A stretch of DNA of 64,000 nucleotides from Bursaphelenchus xylophilus (lineage: Eukaryota > Nematoda > Chromadorea > Rhabditida > Aphelenchoididae), in contig CAJFCV020000004.1 in the NCBI GenBank assembly GCA_904066235.2, positions 6,262,001 through 6,326,000 on the forward strand, in the 5' to 3' direction. Shown piece after piece: positions 35,729 to 48,059 of this stretch. Each line of letters opens with the position of its first letter. Position 1 is the first letter of the stretch. The translations under genes and the position numbers were made by a program. The notes under the pieces were generated by a model. That model had not been told where the DNA came from. It was given only the letters and a program-made list of their open reading frames with translations, and did not search any database.

Positions 35729-35913
35729 GGCTTTAGATATTAAAACCACGTAAACTTTTTTCTTTCCGAATAAAATTTTATTTTTGTGTCACAGAATGCC
35801 AATAATATATTCCTCGCGAAACTGCGGAAAATAAATGGAAGATGAATCAGAAAATGTAATTTTGCGGATATCCAGTTTGCGGGTCGTTGTGCCAATATAT
35901 TGACTTGTTGTAC

Positions 35914-36671
35914 ATGCCGGTATGTTGATTTGTCGTTTTTATTATCTTTATTTAGGCGTATCACTCTCAATTCAACGATAATGTTGAGAGTAAGGCTGGA
36001 AACATGGCGATTCTCCCAATCCGATCTAATTTCAAAGGTCCTGCTCCTCGTTCAGGTATGTTGCGTTCATTCAAAATCAATTTTTTTTATTTATTATTTT
36101 CAGAAGCCGATGGAGTTGATATAATCGATGAGGCATTGTTGTATTTCAAGCCCAACATTTTCTTCCGGGAGTATGACATTAAAGGTGCAGCTGATAGAAC
36201 CCTTATCTACTGTTTCCTTTATATTACTGAATGTTTGAAACGGCTGACCAAGGTAATTAAAGAAGATGTGCTTAGTTACATTGTTTTAGGTACCAAAGAA
36301 ATCTCAGGCCGTTAAAGATTTGACGACGATGGCTTTAGAATCTAAGCTTCCAATCCCGGGAGAGGCTGGATTTCCATTTGCTGGTCTTTTCAAACCCCCC
36401 AATGGCCCGCAAGAAGAAGGTGGGTGTATAGAAAATTACGTTGACATTTGTGTAACCAATTTGTATTTCACGTTTATTTGCAGAAGTCATGAGAGCATAC
36501 CTACAACAACTCAGACAAGAATTAGGAGCGCGACTGGTAGAACTGGTCTATCAAAACCCTGATCAGCCTTCAAAAGTAAGACGATTTCAAATAACCGTCC
36601 ATGTTTTATAGTGGTGGCTATGTTTCGCCCGCAGGCGCTTCATGGATAAAAGTCTAAGCAAGAACTTCTGA
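35914..36671 (+). CDS. arx-5: Arp2/3 complex subunit 3 (ARPC3/p21-Arc)
   Basis: A tiny first exon (ATGCCG) splices to AYHSQFNDN, giving the MPAYHS start of the family. The chain continues with [66 protein letters not shown] [12 protein letters not shown], and the C-terminal [19 protein letters not shown]3 is a structural subunit of the Arp2/3 actin-branching complex. Length about 180 residues, complete, with TGA at 36669. It shares a short divergent promoter region with mrpl-55. Confidence 0.95.
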
Positions 36672-37004
36672 TCCTCATGTAAACGGTATCCTCACTGCAT
36701 GTGTTTAATTTATTCATTTTTTATCGAACCCTTAGTTGTATTGTTGTTAGGCTGTGCGTAACAAGTAAAAAATAATGATTCAAAACGTGTTAAGCTTTAA
36801 GTTTAGCTTTTTATAAAGGGGTCGGTAGACTCCTGAGGATGTTCTTGACCAAACAACCTTCGGCGGTGACTCAATTCGATCGGAGAACTTGAAATAAAAC
36901 CGCCGACTTCAGCCGCGCATAACTGCTACGCCCCTTCTGAAACTGAACAAGAAAATGGATCCGTTTGAATCTCTCGATCTTCTCCTTTCTTCATCCCTGA
37001 TGTG
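36672..37004. other. Spacer between arx-5 and the ptr gene
   Basis: This contains the arx-5 3' UTR and the upstream region of the Patched-related gene. A Met at 36955 opens a short frame that ends at a stop just before the chosen start at 37005. I see no further feature. Confidence 0.4.
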
Positions 37005-40000
37005 ATGAAACTGCAGAATCTCTCATTCGAACAGCAATTTGTCAGGGGTTTCTTTTTCTGGGGCCTGATTGTCCACAGATTTCGAGCTTTTTTCTTATGG
37101 ATACCCTTATTTCTGACCGCTCTGTTAGCCTTTGGGTTCATTTGGATTAAAGAACAGGTAACTGCGATAATCAATTTTTTATGTACTCCTTCGAATCCGC
37201 TTTAGACAACTATTGATCCGCAATTCGTTTTCTCCCCAGAAGATGCCATCTGGAGATCCGAAAGAGCAGCGATTACCGAACATTGGCCTCTGAATGAACA
37301 GAAATTTTGGCCCGGAATGTCTTATGAATACAATGGTTATGTAGATGTCATCGCAGCGGCTAAACCACATCCCGAATATGGCTATCCAAACATGCTATTG
37401 AAGAAGAATATAGAAGAATTGGACAGAATCAACAAGTACATCATACATAACTTGACGGTTACTGTAGATTTGGAAGGGAGGAATTATACGGTCGGGTTTA
37501 GCGATCTCTGTATGACCTATAATTGGAAATGCTACGAAAACGATCACGTTTTTATGTTGAAACCGAAGAGTACTTGGGGTACATTTGATGTACAGATTGC
37601 CGAATTTGCAGAGGATATTGTTAATTCTGAGGTAATTGTGTATTGATTGCATTGTCCTGTTTTAGCTGAAAGTGACATATCCAATTGGATGGAGGGGGAC
37701 CGAGCCCATTTATTTTGGTGCGTTTGTTGGAGCACCCAATCTGATCGACGATGAAGGTCATTTTGATTATGTAAAAGCGGTCAGATTGACTTACAATGTC
37801 AGGGCTGGGAAAGTTGACAAGTTCTCTTACTATTGGAGAAAAAAATTGACCAAATTCTTAACGGATAAGGAACATCCAGTTAGTGGTAAGTAAACAATAA
37901 ATAAAGTCATCTTGCCCTTTCCTCAGATCGATTGGAATTCGGATTGTTCCACAATGAGAGTCTTCCAGAAGGCCTCCAGGATGTGGCTGATACCTTGACC
38001 CCCAAGTTTGCCGTAATGTCCTTCCTCTTGTTCGCATTTTGTGTTGGCTGTTCTATTGTCATTCTTCCGTTTGAAGACCGATTCTGTATTGATTGGGTCA
38101 GATCAAAGCCGATCCTTGGTTTGGCTGGGATTATCTGCCCTCTCTTGGCTGTGATCAGTGGATGGGGAATAGTGCTCTGGAGTGGTTCCCTCTATAACGC
38201 GATTGTCAACGTTTCCCCTTTTATTGTCACATGCATAGGAATCGATGACGCCTTTTTGATGACCGCAGCATGGCATCGGACCAATCCCGAGCAGAGTCCA
38301 GCGAAAAGGTTGGCGGAAACTTTGGCCGAGGCAGCTGTGGCCATTTCCATCACGTCCATAACTGATATGGTAAATTAAATTACCCTTGTTTACAATATTC
38401 TTAGCTCACATTTGGCATCGGATGTATGACTTCATTGCCTGGTGTCCGTCTCTTCTGTTTATACACTTTTTGGGGAATCACCTTCACTTACCTGTACCAA
38501 GTCACTTATTTTGCCGCTTTGATGGCCTATTGTGGAGAAATGGAGGATAAAGGAGTCCATTCATTGTTATGGACGGAAACAAAAGAGCCTGGAGAATACA
38601 GTAAGAATTTATATTTGACTTATTACTGGCTTAGAAACATATTGGAGAAGATTCTGGTTTTCTGGAAGTAAATGTCGACATAAAGATAGGATGGAAAGTT
38701 CCAAGCAATTAAAAGAATTGGACACTGAAAGCAAAAAACAGGATGACGGAAGTAATCAAGCCGATCAAGGGAGATTTCTACAATTTCTGAAGAAGATCGG
38801 GACTCATATGGCCAATGATGACTATGTATGTAACATATATTGGAGATATTACCTTCACGTGTCTCCTTTATGTATAACCTTATAGGAAATGGACACGCAT
38901 CACACCAAGGAGACCTTTGTAAATCATCTCTTCCGGGATGTTTACGCCCCATTTCTATTAAATACGAAGACCAAGTTCTACGTTTTGTTGTCGTATTTTA
39001 TTTATATTGGCATCGCTTTATTCGGATTAACCCAGATCCGAGAAGGATTAAATCCGAAGAATTTAGTCAGATCCTCATTCTATCTGAGCGACTTCTACGA
39101 ACTGATCGATCAGACATTTTGGTTAGAAGGTACCGTCTTCTACAGCTGATTATTGAATTAAATTCAGGTCTTCAAGTCCAAATTGTTGTCAATAATCCTC
39201 CGGATTTATATGATGAAGAAGAACGGCATGAATTTCATCGGATGGTCAGCTCTTTTGAAGATACCAAGAGCACCATGAACCACAACGCTACGATGATATT
39301 CTGGGATGCTTACGAAAAGCATTTGGAAGATGATTTTACGGAGCACAAAATCAGTAAACCTAACAGGTAACTCATTTCACTTGAGTTGTAAATGTACTTT
39401 AGTTCTGAAGAGTATTACATAAGAATGAGGGATTGGTTGTTGACGGCTGGTGGACGTAATCTCTGGGAAGTGAATATGCAATGGGCCAGTGAAAACGAAT
39501 CAGATCCGATTGTAAGAAATTACCGTAATGCATGCTATTTTTTAGAACTATTATCATCTGAAAGCGTTCCGTTTTCAAGTTGGTCTTCGAAATTATCGCA
39601 CTCCAACCGAACACACAGAGGGATGTCGATTGATTCGAAGTATTGCTTCCAGCTGGAGCAAATACAATGTCACTACTTTTCACGAGTATTATCCTTTCGC
39701 GGACCAATATTTGGAACTGAAACCGGCGCTGATCAGGAATTGTATATTGGCCGTTCTATGCATGGCTTTTGTAGCCTTAGGCATGATTCCACATGTGGGG
39801 GCGGTGCTCGTGATTGTGTGTGCAATTGTATCCATTGATGTCGGGGTCATTGGATACATGACTTTGTGGGGGGTCAACCTGGAGAGTGTCTCCATGATCA
39901 CAATCATCATGAGTATTGGCTTTTCGGTTGATCTCTCTGCTCATATTGCTTATGCCTATGTCAAGGCGGAAGGAGATAATCACAGAAAGGCGATCACCGC

Positions 40001-40263
40001 GTTGGAAACCTTGGGATGGCCAGTCTTTTTGGTAAGTCATCTTTTCTCAATCGCCTTGCAGTGTTGTATTAACCATGTTGTTTAAGGGCGCCTTTTCCAC
40101 GGTGATAGGCATAATGATCCTAGCATTCGTCGATGCTTATATAGTACAACTCTTCTTCAAAACGGTGTTTCTTGTGATTTCTTTCAGTCTCCTGCATGGA
40201 ATTGTTTTCTTGCCCATCTTTATGACCGTTGTTATGCCCGGAAAAATGAACACAGACTCATAA
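37005..40263 (+). CDS. Patched-related (PTR) sterol-sensing membrane protein
   Basis: About ten exons join to a protein of roughly 900 residues. It has an N-terminal membrane segment (FFLWIPLFLTALLAFGFIW), a first large extracellular loop, and a sterol-sensing-like bundle (FAVMSFLLFAFCVGCSIV, FIVTCIGIDDAFLM, AISITSITDM, LPGVRLFCLY). A second loop and a C-terminal bundle with GFSVDLSAHIAYAY and FFKTVFLVISFSLLHG follow. The GIDDAFLM and GFSVDLSAHI motifs are typical of nematode PTR proteins, RND-type transporters linked to cuticle and lipid handling. Apparent stops between exons vanish when the 40-50 bp introns are removed. I cannot name the particular ptr gene. It converges with ula-1. Confidence 0.9.
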
Positions 40264-40374
40264 TCGACGTAACAATTTAACTTATTCAATAATAAAATGC
40301 AGTGTACATGTTCGGAAAAAAGTTAGAATTTTAGTAAACACCAATGACAAAATAAAATACCCGGATATAACAAC

Positions 40375-42945
40375 TTAGAGTCTGATTGAAACGGAAATCT
40401 GCCTGTGGGCATCGTAGACGAGAGTATTGTCAACGGGAACATACTGTTGAGTACACAGCTTTATCGCTTCCTGTGCCACTATTCCACCAAGAATGGAAGA
40501 AACCACATTTAGTTCTGAAGTTCCATATCTGCAAATCTCCTTGATCATCTTTTGAGGGATTATTTCGTTTTGCTTTTCTATCAATTCGGGGTCCTGGAAA
40601 TATCTCGGGTTACACTACTGTAAACTACCTCTGTTTCTTCGAAGATATTCTTGACTCGATCAGCAAGATCAAGCGAATCCAGTTGAATGGGGACTCCGTT
40701 AGTGCCTGGGGCTCTATTTTTGGACCAAGTGAATCTATCCCGAGCTTTCAGCAGAACCAGCCAAGCAAGGGGATGAACAATGTCAGACCTATCACCGTGT
40801 TGTATCTCTTCCCATATCCGTTTAATTACTGGCTACAATTGATTGTTTTTATATACTCAACTTCGCTGGGTACGAGAAGTTCCGTGGACAAAAAACCAAG
40901 AATTTTAAGCTGAGTTTAAAATTCGAGGTCGTGCGTTTTTAGAACATGCAAAAAATTTTTCTCCCCTCGGCAGAGAGGCGATTTTTCGGCTGAGGCATTT
41001 GATGCCTCTTTTGAAAATTACACTTCGCTACAAAGTCCAGACTTCTATACTGCAGATGAAATTAGGTTTGCCACATCTGTTAGGAATCAAAGGAGTCAAT
41101 CGGACTTAACAAATATCATCTTTGATGAAAGATTGGATTTGGCACTCCTTTTGTTAGATTCCCGTACCTTTGACACTTCTCAAAACTTAAAAATACCTGC
41201 GACAGCCTTTAAACAAGAGAAAATAAAAATCAAGACGAGGTAAATGGTAATGTGATGTGACTAGCAAAAAATTCGCAGCTTTTTCCAATCCGATCCGCGA
41301 AAGGTAATTACCCAAAACCCCGAAACGGCCTCCGCCGGTAAGAAAAGTCTCCGCTGAGCCCTCGCCAATGCGTGAAACAAACGTCAAGCTACCGAGACTA
41401 ACACAAGAAAAAAATCTTTTGCATTCTAAAAACGCACGACTTCGAATATTTGCCATATTCGAATTCTCACAAGGAATTTGTGAAATATTCCAATATTCGT
41501 ATTCCAAAAAATCGAAGACGTTAATCTCTCCTTGACTTTACATGTCAAAAGGAACATATATTTTTTCAACGGCTCACCTTCATTCCTCCCTTTTCCTCTT
41601 CTGTAATTCCACCTCCAGTAATCACATCGAGACTCGAAACATTTTTACAGATCTCTCTACAGTCCTTAAAACTGAGCTCCGCCACTTTGAATTGAAGATT
41701 GGCATCAATCAATATCTGCGTCGCCTTCTTCAAAACCCAATCTGCCTCTGTTTCCGCCTGATCCTTGAAGATATTGACAAGTCTAACATAATTCTGAGTG
41801 TCCGAGGTCATGTCAGGCAAGGGTCCGCTCAAAGGGAGATAGCCATGCTCATTGTAGAAGACTTTGATAGCAGTTATGTATACCCAAAAAGCCGTGGCAT
41901 TCTTCATATTCAGGTTGTGACAGTTGGATCTTGGATCATTGAAGAGTTTTTCGATGTTATGAGGAAGCTGAAAAAATACCTTGTCATCGAATTCCACTCA
42001 CCCTGCTGTTGGCAAAAGAACGATAGATATTGTCGACAGCTTCTTGAAAGTTGACCTCATCCAAGATCCCCTTTTCATTTGGTTTCCTCATTTCGTTCAA
42101 AAAATTGATAAAACTCTTCTTCAGAGACCCTCCAGCAGGAAGAGCGTCAGGATTCTGTTGTTGTTGGCGCCACAAGGGTAAGGCTTTTACGTATAACAAA
42201 AGAAAGGGGACGTGAGAATGTTGTTCGTGATCAATTGCTTCAAGGTCGATGCTGTCAGCGTACTCCTTTAATGCTGGGAACGGATTCCAGATTCTAAAAA
42301 AATCATTATACCCTAAGCGCCTTACCTGAAGTCATAAGGGGCGTTTTCCGCGTGATTATTATGGACTTCATGATCACCCACACAAATTCTTAGAAATCCC
42401 AAAAGTCCTAAACTCAATGCCCAAATAAAAGGAATGTTTCTTTTATGAAGATGTTCTCCCAACGGAACAGCGACCTTGGCACTCAATTGACAGCCAATTA
42501 CAATGCTAAACTTCTCCAAAACGTCAAATTTTGTGTTTTCGTCAAAGTGAATTTGTTGGTAGTCTCCTCGAACGGCTGGATTTAGCTCCTAAACAATAAA
42601 AATAATAAAACAAACACTTGCCTTAAGATATCGGGATACAACTTCTGCTCTAGGCCGACCCAGATCTCCTTCTTCAAGAAAAAAATTGTTTCCTAGATCC
42701 ACCTCCTTTACAAATTCATTGTCGAAAACAGTAAAAGATCGAATGCCAGCCAACACTAAACACTTCATTGTTTCAGTACTCATAGCTCCTGATCCAATTA
42801 CGGCCACGTCAGATTTTCCAAGATTGTGCTGGCCGTGATCTCCCCATAATCTTATCTAAAGAAGGAGAAAATGTTATGCATGACCTAGCCTTACTTGTCG
42901 ATCATATCTAGCAGAGTTCCCATCGTGGATTGTTAGAGTCGACAT
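40375..42945 (-). CDS. ula-1: NEDD8-activating enzyme regulatory subunit (ULA-1/NAE1)
   Basis: The start is MSTLTIHDGNSARYDRQIR, then LWGDHGQHNLGKSDVAVIGS (the E1 nucleotide-fold region). Further blocks are VFDNEFVKEVDLGNNFFL, NIPFIWALSLGLLGFLRI, PDMTSDTQNYVRLVNIFKDQ, and a C-terminal ICRYGTSELNVVSSILGG plus VAQEAIKLCTQQYVPVDNT. These match NAE1/APP-BP1 from end to end; this subunit lacks the catalytic cysteine and works with the UBA3 homolog to activate NEDD8 for cullin modification. About 530 residues. A 0.7 kb intron (about 40830-41570) holds a foldback repeat. Transcription starts at 42945 on the minus strand. Confidence 0.93.
40921..41447. repeat. Foldback element in a ula-1 intron
   Basis: The left arm ATTCGAGGTCGTGCGTTTTT (then AGAACATGCAAAAAATTTTT) is mirrored by the right arm AAAAACGCACGACTTCGAAT, preceded by AAAAAAATCTTTTGCATTCT. 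The arms are about 40 bp and imperfect. About 450 bp of unique sequence separates them, and I recognise no transposase there. Confidence 0.7.
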
Positions 42946-45757
42946 TTTTTTGCCAATCATAGATATACTCTGCCTTCTCTTTATTTGCGCTAGAGCACAG
43001 AAAAAAATTTACATAAATTTTATTTTTATTTTTTTTTGGTGAGACATTTTATACGATGAATTATGTTAGAAAAATTGCGCAATTGCCAATTTGAACCGGT
43101 TTGAAAGGTTTCATTTTTACGCATTCAGCCTCCAAAAATAATATAAAAGATGTTTTAATTGCAAATCCAGGTTTCATTAATACCTAAAATTACTTAATGC
43201 CTGTCAGACAGCCCTTAGGATTACCTAAAGTCACCCGCGACATTTTGAACGTTATTTTTGTCAAAAGTCCAACATACTGCGCGATCTCCTCCTGGAGTTA
43301 TGCCCGCACACTATATGTTTTTTAGGCAGAATTTTATGCTGATTCAAAATACGAAATAAAATTCTGTGGGTTTTTCTATACAAAAAAAAGAGTTACGGTC
43401 GATTTGTATCTGCCGGATTACAATATACCTTTGTTACAGTAATCCTAGGCACCTAATGTTCAAAAAATTGGCTTCTCGACGGTCGAAAAAATAATATAGG
43501 CAAGATTTTGGAATTTTTTATGACGCCGTCAGATTGAACATCCCAAAAAAGGTCAATTTGTACCTTCCGGACAGAAGCGCGTGTCGACGTTAATTTTCGT
43601 GCAAAAAAATTCAAAATAAATTTTTTCGTATGTCCACCGCTAACGCCGTGAGCCAAAACTCGCCTTTTAAAATCGTGAACCGCTACATGAGAACGTGCGT
43701 TTTGTATGGTTAATAGATAATATTAACGAATACGGTATACGAAACCTGATGCGTTAAGGTTGCCGTGACTACGGCCTTAAAGCATAAATGCACTGTGTAG
43801 AAAGTATTGCAGATGGCGTTCTTGTTTTCGGAAAACCAGACTTCCAAGTTTAAAAATAAATAATTTTAAATGAGCCGTATCTCGCCGAGGATTCATAGAT
43901 AAGAGAAAGAATATCTGGAGGTGCATACAATTCAATGACGTGCCCTTACTGTTCTTCTCAATTAATGATTAGACGAATGGATTAATTATTTGGCCGGACC
44001 ACGCCCCATCAGCCATTCCTCAGGGCGTAAATAGGACGCCTGAATGGACTTCCGACTCAGCAATATATATGTTCCGCATACGAACAGCAATTCAGAAATC
44101 ATTTTACGGTGTCTCAATGACGCAATTTTGCAGTCCATTAATGAGATGGGCAGGGACAAGGCCATCATGGCATCCCTGCATAAGTAATCAGAGTCCTTGG
44201 GCCTTCGGCATTAGGACCTCATTTTTTACTTTTCCCCACAAATTGGTATCTTCTTTCTTGTAAACGGCCGTTGCTTTTCTCGAGGTGGATGGTATCATTC
44301 CAGGTATCCTCCGTTTCCCACGCTGTATTGTATTTAGATGGGTTCTTACTAGTCTTAAAGCTGCAATTCGCTTCCTTCCTCCACTGTCACTTCCAGGCCT
44401 TCTATTTTTTATCCCAAATTTCTATACTTGTTACCCCAAACTGGTTTTTGATCGACTGTAACATGGCGGGTCCGCGAAATGTCAATTTCTGTTTTGCCAA
44501 TTATTTGGGGCCCAGTAAATGTCCGTTACTTTCATCTTATTTCCTTTGCGAGGCCTTCCAATTAGAGGGGGAATGTCACCTCCTCATCATTACATGGCGA
44601 AAATTCTCCCGAACTTGTCTGAATCGTTGGAAGCCTCTTAATTAGTGCTTTTTGGTCGGATACACGGCTGTATTTTAATAAAAAGTGTGACTCGGCAAAG
44701 TTCTTACGCGTCTTAACATCCTCGCATTCATTTTTGGCGTTCGTTCAAGTCGGCGGAGCAAGTTTATTCCCTAAAGTTTTGTGTTTTGCCCATAAAGTAA
44801 ATATTTTTAGGTCTGCAATTTCCTTGGCCGGAGGGTTTGCTGGTCTAACAGGTGTTTTATCTTCGAGTTTTATCCAAACGGGGTGATGTATAACTCAAAT
44901 TTGTAAAACGTTGGGTTTTTAACTTCTTTCATTTACAGTGCCTGAGGGCTTCACGGATTTTTTTCATTATTTACGGCTTTTTTGGCGTTTAGAGACGCCT
45001 TCCGTCCTCTGAATCGTCTTTGTATTACGTTTACACAATTCCCAGAAAATGTTACTGTGTTGATTACAACTGTGGAAATGAGTTATTTTCCTTACGGTTA
45101 CTGGCGTCTTCCCTCCTACTATTAACGCTCGTCATATCTAATGTGATTATTGCACTGGCAAGTCTGGCGTAACTCCATTTATGACACCCTTTAAAAGTCT
45201 ATCCATTTTCGATTCTTTTATTACATTTGAATACTATGGAAGTTAGCTAATTATAATATAAAATTCCAATTTTTACTTCTTATGCGCTCATAGTTCAACA
45301 CGTTATCCTTGATGCCCTCTGGTAATTCAAAACCAAAGATTTTGTATGGGGGTTACTTTGTTTTCAGAACTCTTGGCTGGCGAACAAAACTGTTGGATTA
45401 ATTCGGGATATAAAGCCGCCCACTGTTTTTTTGGAAACGTCCACGCGCGCCAAAGACTTGCTTAGTTTTACGGCTGTATGCCCGCGCTGCATTCAAAAAA
45501 CAAAGTTGGAATCTGGCCGTTTAATGTCTCAAGTGCGGGTCTCACCTCCTCGTATATTGGATGGCTAGGCCCGCAGGTTAAAAGAAGAGAGTCCGGCTAT
45601 TTTTGGATATAAATTTACGGCCAAAAGTTGCGTGAAAGCGGGCGAAGGGTGGGGCCAAGACTGAGAGCGAGTCCCTCTCTGGCCACAGCTTTCCCCCCAG
45701 AGGGCATTGAGATAAGTTCGTTCTGGAGAAGAGAAAAGCGGGTCAGTAGAGGTTCGA
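42946..45757. other. Long spacer before the GnRH-type receptor
   Basis: I recognise no gene. Open frames at 43453-43656 (-), 43986-44168 (-) and 44271-44645 (+) lack domains, signal peptides and splice partners. A phrase near 43396 (GGTCGATTTGTATCTGCCGG) recurs loosely near 43550 (GGTCAATTTGTACCTTCCGG), which may mark an old repeat. The last kilobase presumably includes the receptor promoter. Confidence 0.4.
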
Positions 45758-48059
45758 ATGAGTGCATTTCAGATGGACGGGCCGCCCGAGCCCATCGCCA
45801 GTGACTATGTCGAATTGGCCATCTTGGTCATCTTGTTCATCATCGGCGCTCCTCTCAATCTGGCTGCTTACACTCAAGTAGGTTGAATCATACATTTAAA
45901 TGTTCACATATATTTTATGATGATGTTTGTTGATTTGATGGGTACGTGTGGCTGTAACAGGAATAGTGCCCCAAGTCATAAGTTTTTAAATGTAGGCGGC
46001 AAGTTCTCTACATCTCCTGGCTTGCTTTTTATCTGTAAAGAAAAGCACCACTTGAATTAGGCTTGATATGACATAAGAGGAGACTAAATGTATTCCCATA
46101 ATGACTCTGGTTTCCTCTAATTGTAAGACTGCAATTATCAATTTACTTGTGGTCTATTTTTATGACAAACAAATGTTTCGCAAACGCCTCAAATTCAAGT
46201 GATAAAAAACCATTTCAGCTGGCGGAACGACCTGTCTGCACTCGACTTGACATCCTCAAACGACATCTTAACTACTCCGACCTCCTGGTGCTGTTTATCT
46301 ATGTGCCCTCGAGGGCCTGTTGGCTCCTCACTTATGATTGGCGAGGGGGCGACTTCTTATGCAAATTGGTCAAGTTCCTCCATACATTCGCATTCCAGGT
46401 AAAGGAAAGCCCCAAGAGATTCAGCAGTTGAAGGTTATGGCTTCGGACATTTCCAAATGAAAATCCTGGAAACTCTTGGAAATCTAGGCCAAATTAAGCT
46501 CGGAGAACAGCTGAGCCAGGGTGGATTTAATTAAGTCAGTTATTCGCTCACTAGAAAATTTGAACATTGGCGTAGTATCCCCTGATCTAAGCAGTGTTCT
46601 TCTACCCTGAATTAAATAGTTCTTTGTTGTCTTTCAATTTATAAAACGTCAACTTTTAGATCTCCTCTAATGTGATCGTTGTAATCGCAATCGATCGATT
46701 GCTAACAGTAATCTCATCATCTCATCATCGACCAGAAAGGGCACACAAGAGAACAAAATTGATGTTGCTAACGGCCTGGATAGCAGCATTTGTGATCTCA
46801 GCTCCACAGTTCGCGGTCTGGAGAGCATACGAGGCGTTCAAGGATAAGAAATGGAGCCAGTGCATGCAGGTAAGTAGTTTTTTTTGGCTATCGGGCCCTT
46901 ATATTCTCCATCTTACAATTAGTCGCACAGTGCGTTTTTGTTTTTCTTTCGGACTCCTCGCTGCAATTCCCCGTTTTTGCACTAGCGACATGTACTTTCG
47001 AGAAAGCCCACTCCAATCTTCGACACCCGCGACAAATGTGTCAGGGCTTTATTGCGCGACTAGTATACTACCGGCCTTTTTATCCGATTTTTGTTCGACT
47101 TGTTTAATGGGTCCTTTCTTCAGATTTGGGAAATCTTCCGGGCCGAAGCCGTTCTCAACAACAACACCCAGATAAACGCGAATGAGCTGCTGAGGGAAGA
47201 GAATGTCTACGTCGTCTTGCATATGCTGCTTATCTTCTGGATCCCGGCGATGATTGTTCTGGTATGAATTAAACCATCTTTATTTTAAAACTGCAATATT
47301 TCCAAATTAATACCGATTACTTTCACTGTGGAGATTTCTCAATATTTTTTGTTTTCAGCTGAGTTATGTCATCGTGTCGTGTTGGGTGTATTGGAACAGT
47401 GAACCCTCGTTACTGATCGCCCATGGACGGGCCAGTGCTGATTCTCGGGCCGGGATATCATATCACACAGGGATGGAGACACTGGATACAGTTGTCACCA
47501 AGACCACGGGAGTCCAATTCGGTGAGTGAGAGGCATCTTTAATTAATCAATTCATTCATTACAGCTGCCAATCCAAAAATAGTCATCAGTGATGACACAA
47601 TGAAGCCTTTGAACGAACAAAGAGCGTCAGCTGGTTCTGCAGATACCCTCAGGCACAATTCCTCGAACATGGTAATAACACCGGCTATGCGCAGAAGTCA
47701 TTCAACATTCAGTGCAAAGGTGAATAGGTAAGCAGACACATCATTTTATTTGCATCTGGAAACGTCAAAGGGTAATATTTTAAAAACGTTTCAGAAGTCG
47801 CGCGATCCGCGTTAGTTTTCTTCTGGTCGCCGCATATATCATCTGCTGGCTACCTTACAATGCACTGAGTTTAATCCAGTTCGTCGATTCAGAAATTTTT
47901 AGCAAACATGCCAATAAAGTAAGTCGTTTGCTCTTTTTGACGATGGCTCAATTTAAGTTATATTGCTTACATGGAATGATGGTATTCAACTCGGTGGTCA
48001 ATCCTTATTTATACGGGCTTTTCGGCAAAATGTGTCGGCACAAACGAAGACATTCGTAA
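45758..48059 (+). CDS. GnRH/AKH-receptor-like GPCR (gnrr family)
   Basis: Exons give a seven-helix receptor. TM1 is LAILVILFIIGAPLNLAAY. TM2 follows DILKRHLNYSDLLVLFIYVP, then WLLTYDWRGGDFLCKLVKFL for the loop and TM3, with the DRY position read as IAIDRLLTV. TM4 includes AWIAAFVISAPQFAVW, TM5 is HMLLIFWIPAMIVLLSYVIV, TM6 is VSFLLVAAYIICWLPYNALS and TM7 ends NSVVNPYLYGLFG. The DLLVLFIYVP.R..W..TY.WRGGD.LCK pattern is that of GnRH/AKH-type receptors, expanded as gnrr genes in C. elegans. It therefore probably binds a neuropeptide. The start at 45758 precedes 15-20 residues of extracellular N-terminus. Introns of 260-320 bp interrupt TM1-2, TM3 and the TM4 side. Confidence 0.85.

Noticed and set aside
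38623..39838. Frames on both strands within the Patched-related gene
   Set aside because: They are shadows of the plus-strand exons, which join in frame to a family with clear motifs.
44271..44645. A 124-residue plus-strand frame
   Set aside because: Composition is typical of AT-rich spacer, and there is no signal peptide, repeat or known motif; the hydrophobic runs come from T-rich DNA.
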